Assembly (NCBI GenBank): GCA_050084985.1
Contig: JBITNC010000001.1
Coordinates: 91,450,001-91,514,000, forward strand
DNA length: 64,000 nt
Origin: Nageia nagi
Taxonomy: Eukaryota; Pinophyta
Direction of reading: 5' to 3'
Shown: positions 34,701 to 47,899 of the stretch, one piece after another
How the letters are laid out: each line of letters starts with the position of its first letter
Position numbering within the stretch: the stretch's first letter is position 1
Notes under the pieces: generated by a model
The model's input: only the letters and a program-made list of their open reading frames with translations
Told to the model about the DNA's origin: nothing
Databases searched by the model: none
Translations under genes and position numbers: made by a program

Positions 34701-36775
34701 AAAAGATGTAAAATTATCAACATCATATGATGATAGTCAAAAATTATCTCAAAACATTTTCTTTGTTTATCCCTATAAGAGTGATTTAAAACTATTATGC
34801 TAGGCAATTTCAATCCCCTTCCCCTCTTAGGGTATATTATGATGATTTCAATTTTTTCTAATAGAGTCTAAGTGGTAAATTTCAATATTCCCTCTTATTA
34901 TTATTATTTTTCAAATATAATGACTATATGATATGCATAGAATGATTTTCATGATTAAGCTTGTGTACTCTTTGACAAAATGTATTAGAGAAACACAATC
35001 TTATAGATTGTAATGATATTGGATATGAATAGATTGGGTATGGTTTCAAGATCCTTAAGTATTTTCAAAAAATGCAATTTACTAGTTTCAAACCAAATTC
35101 AATAACCATTACAAGTGTAGATTAATAAAGTGAGTTAAATAAATAATTTACCTTACATTTATGAATTACCAATTAATGATAACATAAAACCAATGGATAG
35201 AATATTCCTCAATGAATCTCATATCTGGTACCTTCAACTCCATCATGAACTACCTTTTGAATTTGAAGATTATTATGTGTACAAAATACATTATGGTTAT
35301 CATTCACTCTGATGAACTTTATCAATTTCATGCATTTAGATGGTGTAATTTGCTAGCATTATGGATTTCAAATAATTATGAAGAATAAAAAATATAATAT
35401 GATAATGCAAAAGAGTATAATATATCCTTGGATACATGGCACCAAAAGATATCATTGATATTTGTAGAATGGATAAATATGCTCTTCAAGTTGAACCATT
35501 CAAATTATATGTGGATCTAATTAGAATATAATAAGAAATAACTTTTTTGATCTTCTTTTGCTACTTGAAATTTCTTGATATTTGTACCTTTTAAAGATAT
35601 TATTTCTAGATACCATAAAAAGTGATTTCATAATAAATACAAAATATCTATGATTTTCTCTTCTTTGGATGTGCAATGGAGAGAATTTAAATAATCCAAA
35701 GAAATTTTTTAAATTATATTATGCTAAAATAGATCACTACTGAATGTTTTAGTATGGATTTAGCTTTATTATTGCTCCTTCTATACCCCCTTTTTGACTT
35801 GGCTACCCTAAAAGTTTTAAATGAAGTTGGGGAATCAAGGCAAAATGATTTACTAATGATGCTAAATTATCTTTGATATATTATATTATTTAGGTGTGGA
35901 ACTATTATTGATATAACTATAGAAAAATAAAGTCTACTAAATTTTTAGATCATTAGATTTCCATAATTAAGTCTTTTACGATACCTTAAAAGAATAAAAA
36001 GGGATTCTATTAAACTTTTAGATCTTGATATTGCCATGAGTATGATTCCTTTGCAATGCCCCAAAAGAATCAAAGGATCTCTCTTAAACTTCTAGATCAT
36101 GTGATTATAATGATTATGAGATGAAATAAGAACACTAACTCATAATTGTATGATGCCTTTCTTGTTGAATGAACTGTACAAAGTTGATATCCTAAACATG
36201 AGTTATAATTCAATGGTTTTCTCTTTCTTTATGAAATACTAAAATTTTAAATGATAAATTTGCAAAAATAACAACATCAACATCATTGACGAAGTAGTCC
36301 CACACCATCAACGTTGTTATTTTTTTTGGATTTTTTTGCTATTTATTTTTCTCTCTCTTAAAAAAAATTCAGATAATCTCCTATAGGAACTTGTTTTTAA
36401 AATATTACATATATATTTATCCTATTAAGTTGGTTTTCAAAAATATATTCTTTTTTTATAGGGATATATAGCTAAAAACTAGTTTTTATCTTCATTCATG
36501 GCCTCATAATGCTTGTAGATATTTCTACCATGAGACTTCTATTTATTTTTCTTGATCTAAGGATAATATTGAAACTATAAAAATATTGTAGACACTCCAT
36601 TGATACCATTATGTTTATACAAACTAAGGATGAAATTAAAATTAGAAATAAAACATTTGAAACTACTTTGAATAGAAATATCTCATTAAGATACATTGTA
36701 CTGAAATAAAAATTTATTGCTTCTATTTTATGCATAGAATTTATTCAAATGTATGATATTGAATGTTTGATTTTC
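34701..36775. other. AT-rich stretch without recognised genes
   Basis: No domain was recognised. An imperfect inverted repeat (AAAATAACAACATCAAC / ATCAACGTTGTTATTTTTT) lies at about 36255-36330. Part of this region should be the 3' LTR of the minus-strand Ty3/gypsy element next door, but I could not match it to a partner. Confidence 0.4.
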
Positions 36776-36779
36776 TTCC

Positions 36780-37690
36780 TTTCCATCCATTATTGATAAT
36801 TTGTATGACCATGTTCATATTTTCTCAATAATAATATAAGGTTTAGCCAATTGGTCTCAAATGTACCTTTTACCTCATCCTTTGAATTTAATCTACTTAT
36901 ATTCTTCTTTAACATTAGATCTCTAGCTTAGAACTCCTTGGATTTGATTTTACTTTTATAATCCCTCTTCAATATTTCTTCATACACTTTTTGATGTTCA
37001 ATGAAATATATTCTTTTCTCATCCAATGACTCTAACTACTACAATCTTATTTTTATTTTTGCCTCATCTGAAATGATCCCTTGAACATAAATACATAATG
37101 ATGGGATTTCTAAGTCAAGAGGTGATATTGCTTCATCACCATACATTAGATAGTAAGGAGTTGCACCTATATATATTTATTCTTACACTTATCCTATAAG
37201 CCCACATTGGATATGGTAATTAATCTTGCTACTCTTTTTCATACCTATCCTATATCTTTGAAAGAATATTTCTAATATTTCTATTTGTTACCTTAGCTTG
37301 CCTATTTTGTTTAGGATAGTAGAGTAATGAGAAAGTTTTCTTGATGTAAAATTTCATATAGAATGCCTTCATCTCTTTACTTGTAAAATATGTACCATTA
37401 TCCATGATCAATTATTGTATATCTCCATATCTTGTGATGATGTTTTCAACAAGGAACTTAATTATTTTTTCTTGGATTGTATACTTTATTGGAATAGCCT
37501 CTATCCACTTGGTTTTATATTATGTGGCTTTAATGATACATTTATTACCTTACCTTGATTGTGGATTAATAACACCAATGATATCTATGCCCCAAGTTGA
37601 GAATGACAATGGAACCATCAGTGTATTAAACTCTTGAGATGGAATCTTTTAAATATTGGACTATTTTGGCATTTCAAATACTTATTAACA
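36780..37690 (-). pseudogene. Integrase of gypsy element A
   Basis: The minus strand reads WGIDIIGVINPQSR..NKCIIKATY near 37600-37530, the usual WGIDFIGP.....KYI..ATDY start of the catalytic core, then IMVHILQ near 37400, where SDNGT..T is expected, and later a decayed C-terminal region. The DDE residues are not all preserved and the frame is broken repeatedly. Confidence 0.65.
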
Positions 37691-38105
37691 TGTTCTTTTC
37701 AATCTTCTTCCATTGTTGGCTAACAATACCTAATTTGTACCAACTTTGCATAGACTTCCTTAACATAGAAGTGATCTTAACAAATCCCTTCATGTTCTTG
37801 TTCTGAGGTTAATTTTGATTCATGATGTGTGAGATTTCTCAAAAGTGTTCCTTAAAATGATTTTATATACAAAATATCATTAGTAATGATATACTTCATC
37901 GATAATTTTTGTCATCTAATTTTTTTATTTCTATCAAACTCTTGAGGGACTATTTTATTCTTCAAATAATTGTAGATGTCTCTATACCAAATTGGGCTTA
38001 TGTTCTCTTAAGAAATAACACAACTCTCATAAAAATGATCAAGTGGATCACAATCAGCATAAGGCTTACCTATGTTCTTTATTTTAAAAATGATCACTCT
38101 ATCCT

Positions 38106-38390
38106 CTATTTCAATATATGAAGTGAGGTTACACTTGCCATAACATTTGTATACTGGTTACAACTTCTTGTAATATTTTGTATTTGACAATTCTCAAAAT
38201 TTGAAAGAAGCATACCAACTAATTTATTATATGAAATCAATTTTTCATCCTTTATATTATAAATTCCATTAAATTTATTGATGATCAATTTTGAATCTCC
38301 ATAAACTTTTATATTCCTAATTTTGAATAAAATGATTTTCTTTAAACCATGAGTAAGAGCCTCATATGTTGCTATGTTATTATGCAACCA
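38106..38390 (-). pseudogene. Second (archaeal-type) RNase H domain of gypsy element A
   Basis: One open frame reads NNIATYEALTHGLKK, then VYGDSKLIINKF and SYNKLVGML, equivalent to the TNN.AEYEAL..GL...GDS.L...Q pattern of the additional RNase H in Tat elements. The catalytic E (in YEAL) and D (in GDS) positions remain. It sits 3' of RT and 5' of integrase. Confidence 0.8.
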
Positions 38391-38649
38391 AACCCAAGCC
38401 TCATATGTTGCTATGTAGTAAACATATTCATCTATATATTATTCACACATAATACCTATATTTTCTTAAGGTAACTAGGCCATAAAATCTTCTAGTTCTT
38501 ATTCCTTAATTATCTTTTTCTTAACTGGTATAATGTTAAATGCTTATAGTAACATCAACCATATTTTTATTCTTATAGAAATATGTTATATAATCATAAA
38601 TATTTCAAAGGATCAACTAGATAAACTATGAAGGTAGTGTTATACAATA

Positions 38650-39800
38650 TGTAGTGTCTCAAATTTTTTGAGCAAAGACTATTCCAAAACAAAGCTTTTG
38701 TATAGGTGTGTATTTTGTTTCATACTCCAACAATATTTTACTGGGATATTAAAATACCCTTTCTTGACTACCATTATCCTTGTAACACAACATTTTCCCA
38801 ATGCATATAACATGGATGAAAGATATAAATATAATGATTTACTAGAATCTATAAGAACTAAAACTAGAGGATTTACCAAATACTCTTTTATGCTATCAAA
38901 TGCTTTTTGAAATTTCTCATCCTATACAAATTTAAATTCCTTTTTCAAAAAATGAGAGAATTATGCACATGTACCAACCACTTGAGACATGAATAATCTA
39001 ACAAAATTAATCTTACTTTGGAGACATATTAATTGTTGAGATTCCTTAAAGGTGGTATTTGTGAAATAGCTTTGATTTTATTTAATCTAGTTCAATACCC
39101 CTTCTTAGTACAATGTATCATAACAACTTTCCAAATGTAAATTAAAATGCACATTTTGTGGAATCAATCTCAAATTATATTTTTTCAATATATCAATTAA
39201 CTCCTCTAATCATGCCAAGTGGTCCTCATTTTTAGACTTCACAAGAATATCATCAACATAAACCTCTATACATTTATGTATCAAATCATATAACATTGTA
39301 GTCATTCTACACTAATATGTAGATCCTCAATTTTTCAACCCAAATGACATCACTTTTCAATAAAAATTTCCCTAAGGGGTGGTGAAAGTTATATTATGTT
39401 GATAATCAATATTGATAAAAATCTATTTATAACTTGAAAACCCATCCATGAAAGAAAGGATCTCATTCCCTACTATATTATCCATAATCATATTTATGTT
39501 TGGCAATGGGAAGTCATCTTTGGGAAAAGCCTTGTTGATGTCTCTAAAATATGTGCATATTCTAACTTCTCCATTTGGCTTTGTATTGGGAACAACATTT
39601 TGTATCTAATATGAGTAATCAATTAGTTTAATAAACCTTTCTTGTAAATACTTTTTGAGTTCATTCTTTATAAATAATGCATTAATGTGACACATCTTTT
39701 CAAGCTTTTATTTTACTAGTTGTGCATATTTCTTGATAGGTAGCCTATAGAAATTAAAATTCAGACTCAAACTAAGCATATCATAATAATTCTAAGAAAA
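38650..39800 (-). pseudogene. Reverse transcriptase and first RNase H of gypsy element A
   Basis: From about 39590 downward: NVVPNTKPNGEVRICTYFRD, KAFPKDDFPLPNIN, SFMDGFSSYK, then (near 39265-39245) VYVDDILVKSKNEDHLA with the YVDD catalytic box, and LEELIDILKKYNLRL. The linked first RNase H appears near 38790-38690 as TKYTPIQKLCFGIVFA. Reading requires several frame changes. Confidence 0.8.
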
Positions 39801-39809
39801 GATCTTATT

Positions 39810-41070
39810 GTACCTCAAGAAAATCTACTTATAGCTCTCTTCTTCTTCATTATACTATTCCCTAATCTTTATAATTTTGGGTTACTACTTTGTTTTAATA
39901 TTGATATCCACCAATTATTCACTTAGGAATGGAAACTGCCTACTTTTTGTTGTTGGGAATAAAAGGATATCCAAACTTGTGATGAATAGAAAATTTATCA
40001 ACTCTAAATTAAAATATAATGATATAATGTAACCTACGTTATACCAACAAATGACCATTGGTGCCCTAAAATCTATATTTTTTTTAACTTATACAAAAGG
40101 ATTAGTTTTCATAATTTTTTTATGGAACTAATTTTTCTAGGAGTTTTTTGGTACAAAATTGACATAATTATTTTATGTAGTAAATGATGTGGATGTTATT
40201 ATTTTTAAAGAAAAAATGAAAGTACTAGATAGGTAGATAACTACTTGGAATATCTCCCTGATGTTGATCTTCATATGCATCTTCATCTCCTTAAGCCTTA
40301 TCCACAACATAATATTTCTTTTCCTATCAAAAGTATGCATATGTTGATTAAATGCATAACTGCTTATCTTTTGATGCTAGACTTTGGTAATTCTAACCTT
40401 ACTTGCATGATCTCTAATATGACATATTCAATATTAAAATAATAAAATTCCAACTCTACCTCATGGTATATCCACATCTCCTCATCAATCTCATTAGTAA
40501 ATTAATATGGTTAAATTGTATTCCATTCCTCATATAGGTTTTTACAATCTTATATATCTTCTTCTTGTGATGATTCAAATCATAGTCCATCCTTACTTTT
40601 AGGGTATAATTTTACTTTCAAGAATAAATTTTATACCTTATTCAAATTTTCATAGTCTTCCTTGATAATTATATTTTTCAAAATATTTCTCAACAAAAGG
40701 AATTTTAGGTAATGGTGTTTTTGTCTTACCTAGTCTTTGTTATGCACTTTTACTTTTTTTTTTTCTTTTTTCTTTTTTCATTATTGGAGTTACATCATTG
40801 CCATTATGACTAAATTTTTTTACTCCATTGGAGGTGTGAATTTTGTGTAGGCTTTAGATTACCCAAATTTTTTATAGACACCATTGGATCAAGATCCTAA
40901 ATTATATATGTACTAGATCATATTTCGATTAAATGAACCTATTCCTTTATCTTTTTCAAAACTAACTTCTTCTCTTTAGCAAGTACTCTAATCATATTAA
41001 GTTTTATGTGAGGAACATCAACAATATTTAGATAAATTAACAATATTATAGAACTCATTTGGTTATGGAT
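39810..41070 (-). other. Decayed spacer between protease and RT of element A
   Basis: No domain is readable on either strand. It lies where the variable protease-RT linker of Ty3/gypsy pol would be. The 65-residue + frame at 40245-40442 is a shadow. Confidence 0.4.
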
Positions 41071-41079
41071 TAGCTTAAA

Positions 41080-41480
41080 TTACATAAAAATATCGCTCAT
41101 GCTCAAACTCCAAAGATCTATGTAATTTTCAGGGAAAAACCTTTATAGCATAAATTCAAGGTCTCCCCAATAACAAGTTATATGTCAAATTTCCATTTGT
41201 GACATGAATTAGAGTTTGTAAGATTTTATGACCAACTTGTATGGGAAATGTTACTATCCCAAGAGCACATTTAGATACATTATCAAGTACTCTTACTCTG
41301 AGTATGGGCTCATCTAAATGGGTAATTTATACACCTTTTTCTTTTAGATATTGCAAGAATTTTCAAGAATAAATATTTGCACCATATTTGGGGTCAATCA
41401 AATACCTCTTAATTACACATCCTTCTATACTTGGTTTGATATAAAGATTTAAATTTTCCTCTATTTCAACTTGCTTTGGC
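41080..41480 (-). pseudogene. Aspartic protease of gypsy element A
   Basis: The minus strand reads YLIDPKYGANIYS near 41410-41370, in the place of LIDPGSSANIL, then LGIVTFPIQVG and MTYNLLLGRP near 41195-41165, followed by FEHERYFYVI. The catalytic D-(S/T)-G is degraded to DPKYG, so the enzyme is dead. Confidence 0.75.
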
Positions 41481-41489
41481 AAATTACTA

Positions 41490-42289
41490 TCATCAAAATT
41501 TATGATATTACATTATTCCAAGAGTTCACTACTTCATAAAATTTAGAAGTATCTAAATTTTCATGAACTTGTTCACTTTTGAAATCATTATACAATATAT
41601 CCCTATGTGGTTTGGAAATTTGAATAATATCATATAAACCATTTTTTTCTTACATATTTTTTAACTATTCTAGCATATTATATGTTGTTGGATCTTATGG
41701 TATACTTATTCCCATGTAAATAGGTTTATCATTACCTTGGGATGTCCTCTTATAATATTGGAAAAAATCTCCTCATCAATGGAGATTGTATTTGCATATT
41801 GTTGATCAATATTTTCTTCTCTTTTTTTGATATTGGATCTCATATTTTCCTTTCGTAGGGAAAATTTTAATGGATGAATTGGTGAATCAAGGCTATAATT
41901 TTAAATTTTTACTTTTTGATTTGGCTAGTATAGCACATGGTGGGTGTTGCCTTAGAGCCAAAATTTTGTAAAAAAAATTAAATTCTCAACCCATATATAG
42001 CCAAACATTCAACATGATTTTAAATATATTAGCCTTTTTTTCTAAACTTAATTTAGTTCATTTGCTTTAAAATTGTAAAAGCAATAATTAATCTCACCTA
42101 AATAGCCACTTATAGGTTAGCATATATATACATATCAAACTCCCCTATCCAAATGATCCAACCACATCACGACATCATAAAGGAAGCAAATGTTACCTAA
42201 AAAAATTCAATTTGTACTCTTTTTGCATTATTGAGATCAAATATAACAAGTTTAGAACATCCTTAATACACTCAAGTCTAATCCTACAA
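41490..42289. other. Region between protease and the minisatellite of element A
   Basis: No motif is recognisable. Presumably a decayed gag-protease junction or leader of an inserted repeat; nothing specific is supported. Confidence 0.35.
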
Positions 42290-42840
42290 TAGTATCAAAA
42301 TCATATTTTTGCAACTAGATCAAACCTAAATTTGAGTAGGAACCTACATCCAAGTAGCTAGCATTTCTTTGCAACTGAGTTGGAACCTACATCTAAATAG
42401 GAACTTGAATCCAGATTAGAAGCATCTATCTATAGCTAGGTCAAAACCTACATTTGAATAGGAAGCATCTATCTACAAGCAAGTTGGAACCTACATGTGG
42501 GTAGGAAGAATCTTCCTATAGTTGAGTCAAAATTATATTTTTATAATCAAATCAAAAGCATCTTTCTGCAGTCAGGTTAGAAGCATCTTTTTGCAATTGG
42601 GTCAGAAGCATCCTTTTGTAATGAGGTTGGAAGCATTCTTATGCCATTGAATTAGAAGAATATTTCTACAGCTAGGTCAAAAGTATCTTTCTATAATCGA
42701 GTCAAAAGCATCCATCTAAATATGGTTCAAAAGCATCTTTCTATAATCGAGTTAGAAGCATCCTTCTACAATCGGGTCAAAAATATCTTTATGCAGCTAG
42801 GTCAAAAGCATCCTTTTGCAACAAGGTCAAAAGCATTTTT
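42290..42840. repeat. 25-bp minisatellite
   Basis: The unit AAGCATCTTTCTGCAGTCAGGTTAG is 25 bp and repeats about 12 times between 42545 and 42840 with substitutions but almost no length changes; the earlier part (42290-42545) holds longer, more decayed relatives (GTTGGAACCTACAT). Confidence 0.9.
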
Positions 42841-44015
42841 CTAGAGACATATAATAGGAGCAAATGATACACCATTAGAAATTTCATAAAAAAAAACTTT
42901 TCAACAAGTGGTTACATGACCCATTTTTCTCAAATAATGAGCTTTAATCATGCTTTTGAAGTTTACTATGAGATGTAGGAAAATGTAGCCAACCCAAATT
43001 TACAAATATGTATTGAACTTGGTTGCATATTTATGCATCTGGGTTGGCTACATTTTCTTGCATTTGGTAGGAAACTTCAAATGCATGCCCTAGGCTCATG
43101 CTTTGAGCAAAAGAGGTCATATAACAACTTATTGAAAATGATTTTTCATAAATTTTCTAATTACATATAATTTTTTCCCATTAGATGTCTCTAAAAAATG
43201 TTTTGGTCAATGGTGTATAATTTGAATTTTTAAAAATAGATCATTCATTTTCGAAAGTTCATAACATTTTCTAGAGACATCTAGTGGGGGTAAATTATAT
43301 GCCATTTAAAAGTTCATGAAAAAAACTTTACAAAGAGTGGTTACATGACCTATTTTGCTCAAAAAATGAGCCTAGGGCATGCATTTGAAGTTTCCTATTA
43401 GATGTAAGAAAATTCAACCTACCTAGATGTACAGATATGCATTTAAGATTGGATGCATATCTATGTATTTGGGTTAGCTACATTTTATTGCATTTGATAG
43501 TAAACTTCAAACACATGCCTCAAGCTCATTTTTGAGCAAAACATGTCATGTAAACACTCATTTGAAAGAATGTTTTATGAACTTTACAATGGTGTATCAT
43601 TTCCCCCCATTAGACATCTCTAGAAAAAAATATAAAAAATGGTGTATAATTTGAAACTTGAAAAAATATCAACTATTTTCAAAAGGTCATAATTTTTCTA
43701 GATACTTCTAATGGGGGAAAACGATACACCATTTGAAAGTTCATGAAAAACCTTTCCAACAAGTGGTTACATGATCCTTTTTGATCAAAAAAGAACCTAA
43801 AGCATGCATTTGAAGTTTCCTACTAGATGCACATATATGCAACTAGGATATGCATCTAGTTTGGCTACATTTTCTTACATTCAATAAGAAACATCAAATG
43901 CATGCCTTGGGCTAATTATTTGAGAAATATGGGTCATGTAAACACTTATTGGGAAGGGTTTTTCATGAACTTTCCAGTGGTGTATTATTTTCACCCATTA
44001 GACATCTCTAGAAAA
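42841..44015. repeat. ~428-bp satellite whose units are imperfect palindromes, three copies
   Basis: CTAGA(G/T)AC at 42841, 43271 and 43698 starts three direct units. Each begins CTAGAGACAT..(A/T)GGGGG..A and ends with the complement, CCCATTAGACATCTCTAG (near 43180, 43623 and 44011). Within a unit, GTTCATGAAAAA...CTTT, AAGTGGTTACATGACC and GAGCCTAGGGCATGCATTTG face complementary GAACTTT, GTCATGTAAACACT and CAAATGCATGCC blocks, so each unit could fold into a long hairpin with arms of about 170 bp. Confidence 0.85.
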
Positions 44016-44089
44016 TGTTATACAAGATTTTCACCCTTTTGAATATGGATGATATATTTTACAAGATTCAAATTATACCCAACCTCATA

Positions 44090-44400
44090 AAATGTTAAGG
44101 TGAAATGCTCTAAACACCCAGTTGCATGTCTGATAGTGTTGACCCAGTTACATGTCTCATGGCCTTGAACTAGTTGTATATTTTATTAGATCAACCTAGT
44201 TGCATGGATATATGGTGTCATATTGGTTGTATCCATATGTGATGTTGGACCGATTACAAAATATTTGATGTTGAAATAATTGCATAAAATCTAGATGTGG
44301 TGTTAAATTAAATGCAAAGTGTTTTATGAACCTATTACAAAATATTTGGTGTTGAGTTGGTTACAAAAATTTTGTTAATTTTTTACATCTTTTTTTTTTA
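44090..44400. repeat. Degenerate ~30-35-bp tandem repeat
   Basis: Units such as CCAGTTACATGTCTCATGGCC and GTTGCATGGATATATGGTGT recur at irregular 30-40 bp spacing with heavy decay. Confidence 0.5.
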
Positions 44401-44499
44401 AATTTATATAAAAATTACCTTCCTATTTATCATATCACCATCAGTTTTCCATCATTTATAAATAAGGTTCTAGGAGATTCACCAATATTTTTTATGTTG

Positions 44500-45330
44500 A
44501 TTTAGGAGGAGTGGTCTTAAAATTTGCCCTATCCTTTGATAATCAAGTCCAAAATTACATCCTCTAAGTTCTTACAATGATTTGTAGACTGGTCCCTTCT
44601 TTGATGATATGCATAGTAGTAATCCTAATTATCAAGTTCCACACTATCATCTTGTGGTCTCCTCTCCATGGGCTTCAACAAACCCTTTTTTAATATATCT
44701 ATAAAAATAATTCTTAGCTAAATTTGAAAAAGTGAACTTAAACTCCATTTGGACAGTAGATCTAATCAATTTTAGTGCTTTTGCCATGTTAAATAATTTC
44801 TCCTCAATATTAACATATGGACTTTTTATTTCTTTTACAAATATAATATCCCTATATTTTGATGTTCTTAGCTCAATTTAAAAATCTTCTTTTGTTAAAA
44901 CCTTCTTTATCATAGTATTAAATTTTTGGTTTGAATATTCTATGGTATGTTGTTTTAAAATTAAAATAATAATATCCATAAAATATTTATTAATTTCATA
45001 TTCCTTTAACTTACATTTTGTAGACTACCATACCTTTTTAAATCATAGGATAAACTTATCCTATTGCTCATTGGACCTTGACGCATTGCACATAAATATA
45101 TTACATTGATTGGATGCTTGGTGTTGTGCTTATATTAATTTATGAATAACTTTATAGTCTCACCAAATGAATTGATAAATCTATAAAATAACTAATATAA
45201 CCACTCACTCACATCCCCTTTGAGACTCCTTGGAATTGTTTTCCATTAGCTTAACATCATTTCCCAATTTCATAATACACTCATTTTGAAAATTGATAAG
45301 ATGTTGTTCACAATCTCTCTCTCTATTAAA
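44500..45330 (-). pseudogene. gag: gag of gypsy element A
   Basis: The minus strand reads SLKGDVSEWLY.LFYRFINSFGETIKLFINLY near 45240-45130, matching the SL.G.A..W...L...SI.....L...F...F gag core, and near 44640-44570 YYAYHQRRDQSTNHCKNLEDVI, the C/H zinc-binding block. It is broken by stops. It precedes the protease in element order, with the repeat block in between. Confidence 0.65.
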
Positions 45331-45654
45331 TATATCAAACTTAGGGGTTTTGAAATTATATAGGAGGGGAAATTCAATATCTCTTTGAGGAGATAATGTC
45401 TGAGAAATATTTCTCCTAGTCCTCCTTTGAGGAGCTGGTAGTTCTTAAAATCAAAGCTATCTTAAGAAATTTCTAGTACTACTTCTAGTAAATCTATATT
45501 CTGGAGGTGTTAGGGTTTGAAATATTGATTGATTTGATAGTAGAGTCACCAATAAGGTAGGAAAACCTTATAATATTTTAAAGCACTAAGTGATAGCTTA
45601 CCAAACACAACTATCTAGCCTCTTCATGCCCACTAAATGTGAAATTTAGATCAA

Positions 45655-45690
45655 GTCCCACCAAGTGTACCAAAAATAGAATTTTCTATT
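45655..45690 (-). promoter_or_regulatory. Degenerate Asp-tRNA-type primer binding site
   Basis: The minus strand reads TTTTTGGTACACTTGGTGGGA, resembling the TTTTTGGCGCCGTTGCCGGGG start typical of Tat/Athila elements. About 14 of 21 positions agree. It marks the 5' LTR end of element A, with the LTR lying above 45690. Confidence 0.45.
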
Positions 45691-47890
45691 GTTGATTAGT
45701 ATAATGTAACCTCTAAGGTTTGGTATGGTCATATTCTCCATTTCCCACAACACTTGAAAGAGCAGTAGGTGGTAGGATAGTTCACTCGTTGGGGTTTTCT
45801 AGTCAATATTTGGTTTATAGATCAGTTCCTATGTATGTTAAAGGTTAAAAGTAACTAGAAAGAGATAGAAAGACAAGAGGAATATGAAAGAGATGAACAC
45901 ATTAAATGAATGAATCAAATTAACACTAACTAGCCCAAGCATCACAGTGTAGGAAGCAATCCATAGCCAAGAATAAGAATAGAAGACTATCTTATTCTTA
46001 GGGTCTTATAATCATAATACATAGCCACAAATTAAGAAAATACTTCATGCATAACATTTACAAAACATTAAAAAAAAAATTACAAACTATGAAGGGTGAA
46101 GCATTATTGCATTGCATTATCACACATGAAAGCATTTCATACACTAGATAAATTTGCTAGAATGTCTAACCCTTTTAGACCAATAACAATCCGCTATTTA
46201 TATGTTCATATTTACAATTGGGTGGTTTTCCAACATTACTGCACTTAATTACTTCATTGAATAAAAACATCCTAAATTACTATTTACAAATGTATAATTT
46301 ATAATTACAACTATACTAGATTGCACACTGACTAAGTAAAATTAGCACCAGTGGAAGTTTATTATTTCTCAACTATTGTACTTCCCAACCATAATCCCTC
46401 TAATCTATTTTGACTACACCATGCTACAACTATAGTTGATTGAAAGGATATAGTCCATCAACTTAATTGGTATGGTTTATCTCTATGCTTTGTCGATAGC
46501 CATCTAACTTTCTATAACCATTTATGATGATTATTGTAGCTCTAAGTTGCATGGAATAGTGAGGGTAATGAAGGATGTATCATTGATATTCAAGGAAGAA
46601 CTGCTACTATCATGTTGAAATGAGTCATAGTTGACACATTGATAGAGCCCTAGGGATCAAACACTCATGATTAAGTGGACCTGGGAGTTTTGCTTAACTC
46701 ACTATTGGTATTTTAGTATAACTCACTCTATTGGCCTTTGGTGGGGTTTCTTGATGGTAGAGACTTACTTTAACACCTACCAATTTTTGATAAAATGTTT
46801 GACATCATCATTCAAAATTAGTGGGCTCTAGCAGATAAACTCCTTAAAATATCTCTCATTGAACATCCTCTTAGTAGTTACCTTTAATGATCATCTTAGC
46901 ACCCACCTATTTCAAACAAAAATTAATACATCATCTTTTAAAATCATCAGGCTTTATAGGATGCACTTTCTAAAATATCTCCTACTAATTTTAGATGTAT
47001 GATAGAACTTTCTCTATGGAAATCCATGGGCTTTATAAAATTACCCACTAGTAACTTTTACTCAATAGAGACTTATATTTACAATACTTCTCGAAAAGAC
47101 TTTAACACATTGATAGTGGCTTACAGTTACCAAAAAATACCCAATTGTACTATGATCAACTTTTGGGACTTATGACAACATTCGCTTTATAACAAGATAG
47201 CGGTTAAGCTACAAAATAAATTGTTTAAGACTTATATACATATAAAGCACTTAGACTATTGATAGCACTTGGAACTACATAGAATTAAAAAAAAAAATTG
47301 ATAAAATTGAATAAGTACAAAGAACAAAGATCACTTTCAATATTTACAAAAATATGAAAGGGAAGTAAGAAATGAGAATTAAAAATGAGTTTATTTGAAA
47401 GGGATGAAAGAATAAAGAATGGCAGAATGTTACCCTATCTTTACAGTGTGATTCTAAAAGAGTAATAGTAACTTGATTTGAAATAGGGCCCGAACATAAC
47501 TTATATGAATACATAAACATTATATATAATACTTCCCACGAATGACTCAAATAAATAGACTATATATAATAATACCTAGAAATAAGACCCATACTAGATC
47601 TAGACAAATCCCAAAAATGACTTAGATGATTTACAAAATGGACACTCTTTAGCATATGATTTACACATATGTCCCATACATGACTCATATGACTTAGTAC
47701 AAATAACTCCCATCTAATAACAAAATGGTGACTAATTAATACCCGCTAATATGAACATAAACCAAAAATACCTTAAACAAGATTAAGCTATAAGAATATA
47801 TATACACAAGACTCTTGAGAAAAGCATAAGGTATATACAACTTACATTTATGATTGAAACCCTTAGAATGTTATTATGTAAGAATAAAAT
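45691..47890. other. Presumed LTR-derived and non-coding DNA
   Basis: No coding similarity. The start probably belongs to the 5' LTR of element A and the end to the 3' part of element B, but no LTR pair could be matched by eye. A direct repeat with AAAATATCTC(T/C) near 46850 and 46970 is short and degenerate. Confidence 0.35.
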
Positions 47891-47899
47891 AAAATGTAA

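Larger units (their letters stand above)
36780..45690 (-). mobile_element. Ty3/gypsy retrotransposon A (Tat-like, two RNase H domains), decayed
   Basis: From high to low coordinates on the minus strand, the order is primer site (45655-45690), gag (45330-44500), protease (41480-41080), RT (about 39800-38900), a first RNase H (about 38900-38650), a second RNase H (38390-38106) and integrase (37690-36780). A second RNase H between the normal one and integrase is characteristic of the plant Tat/Ogre lineage. The 42290-44400 block of minisatellite and satellite repeats separates gag from protease. Stops and frameshifts are everywhere, so it is old. LTRs were not delimited. Confidence 0.8.

Noticed and set aside
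38641-38656. GTAGTG at about 38651 as the partner of the CACTA-like end at 34615
   Set aside because: It lies inside the gypsy RT/RNase H region and lacks a matching inverted sequence or target duplication.
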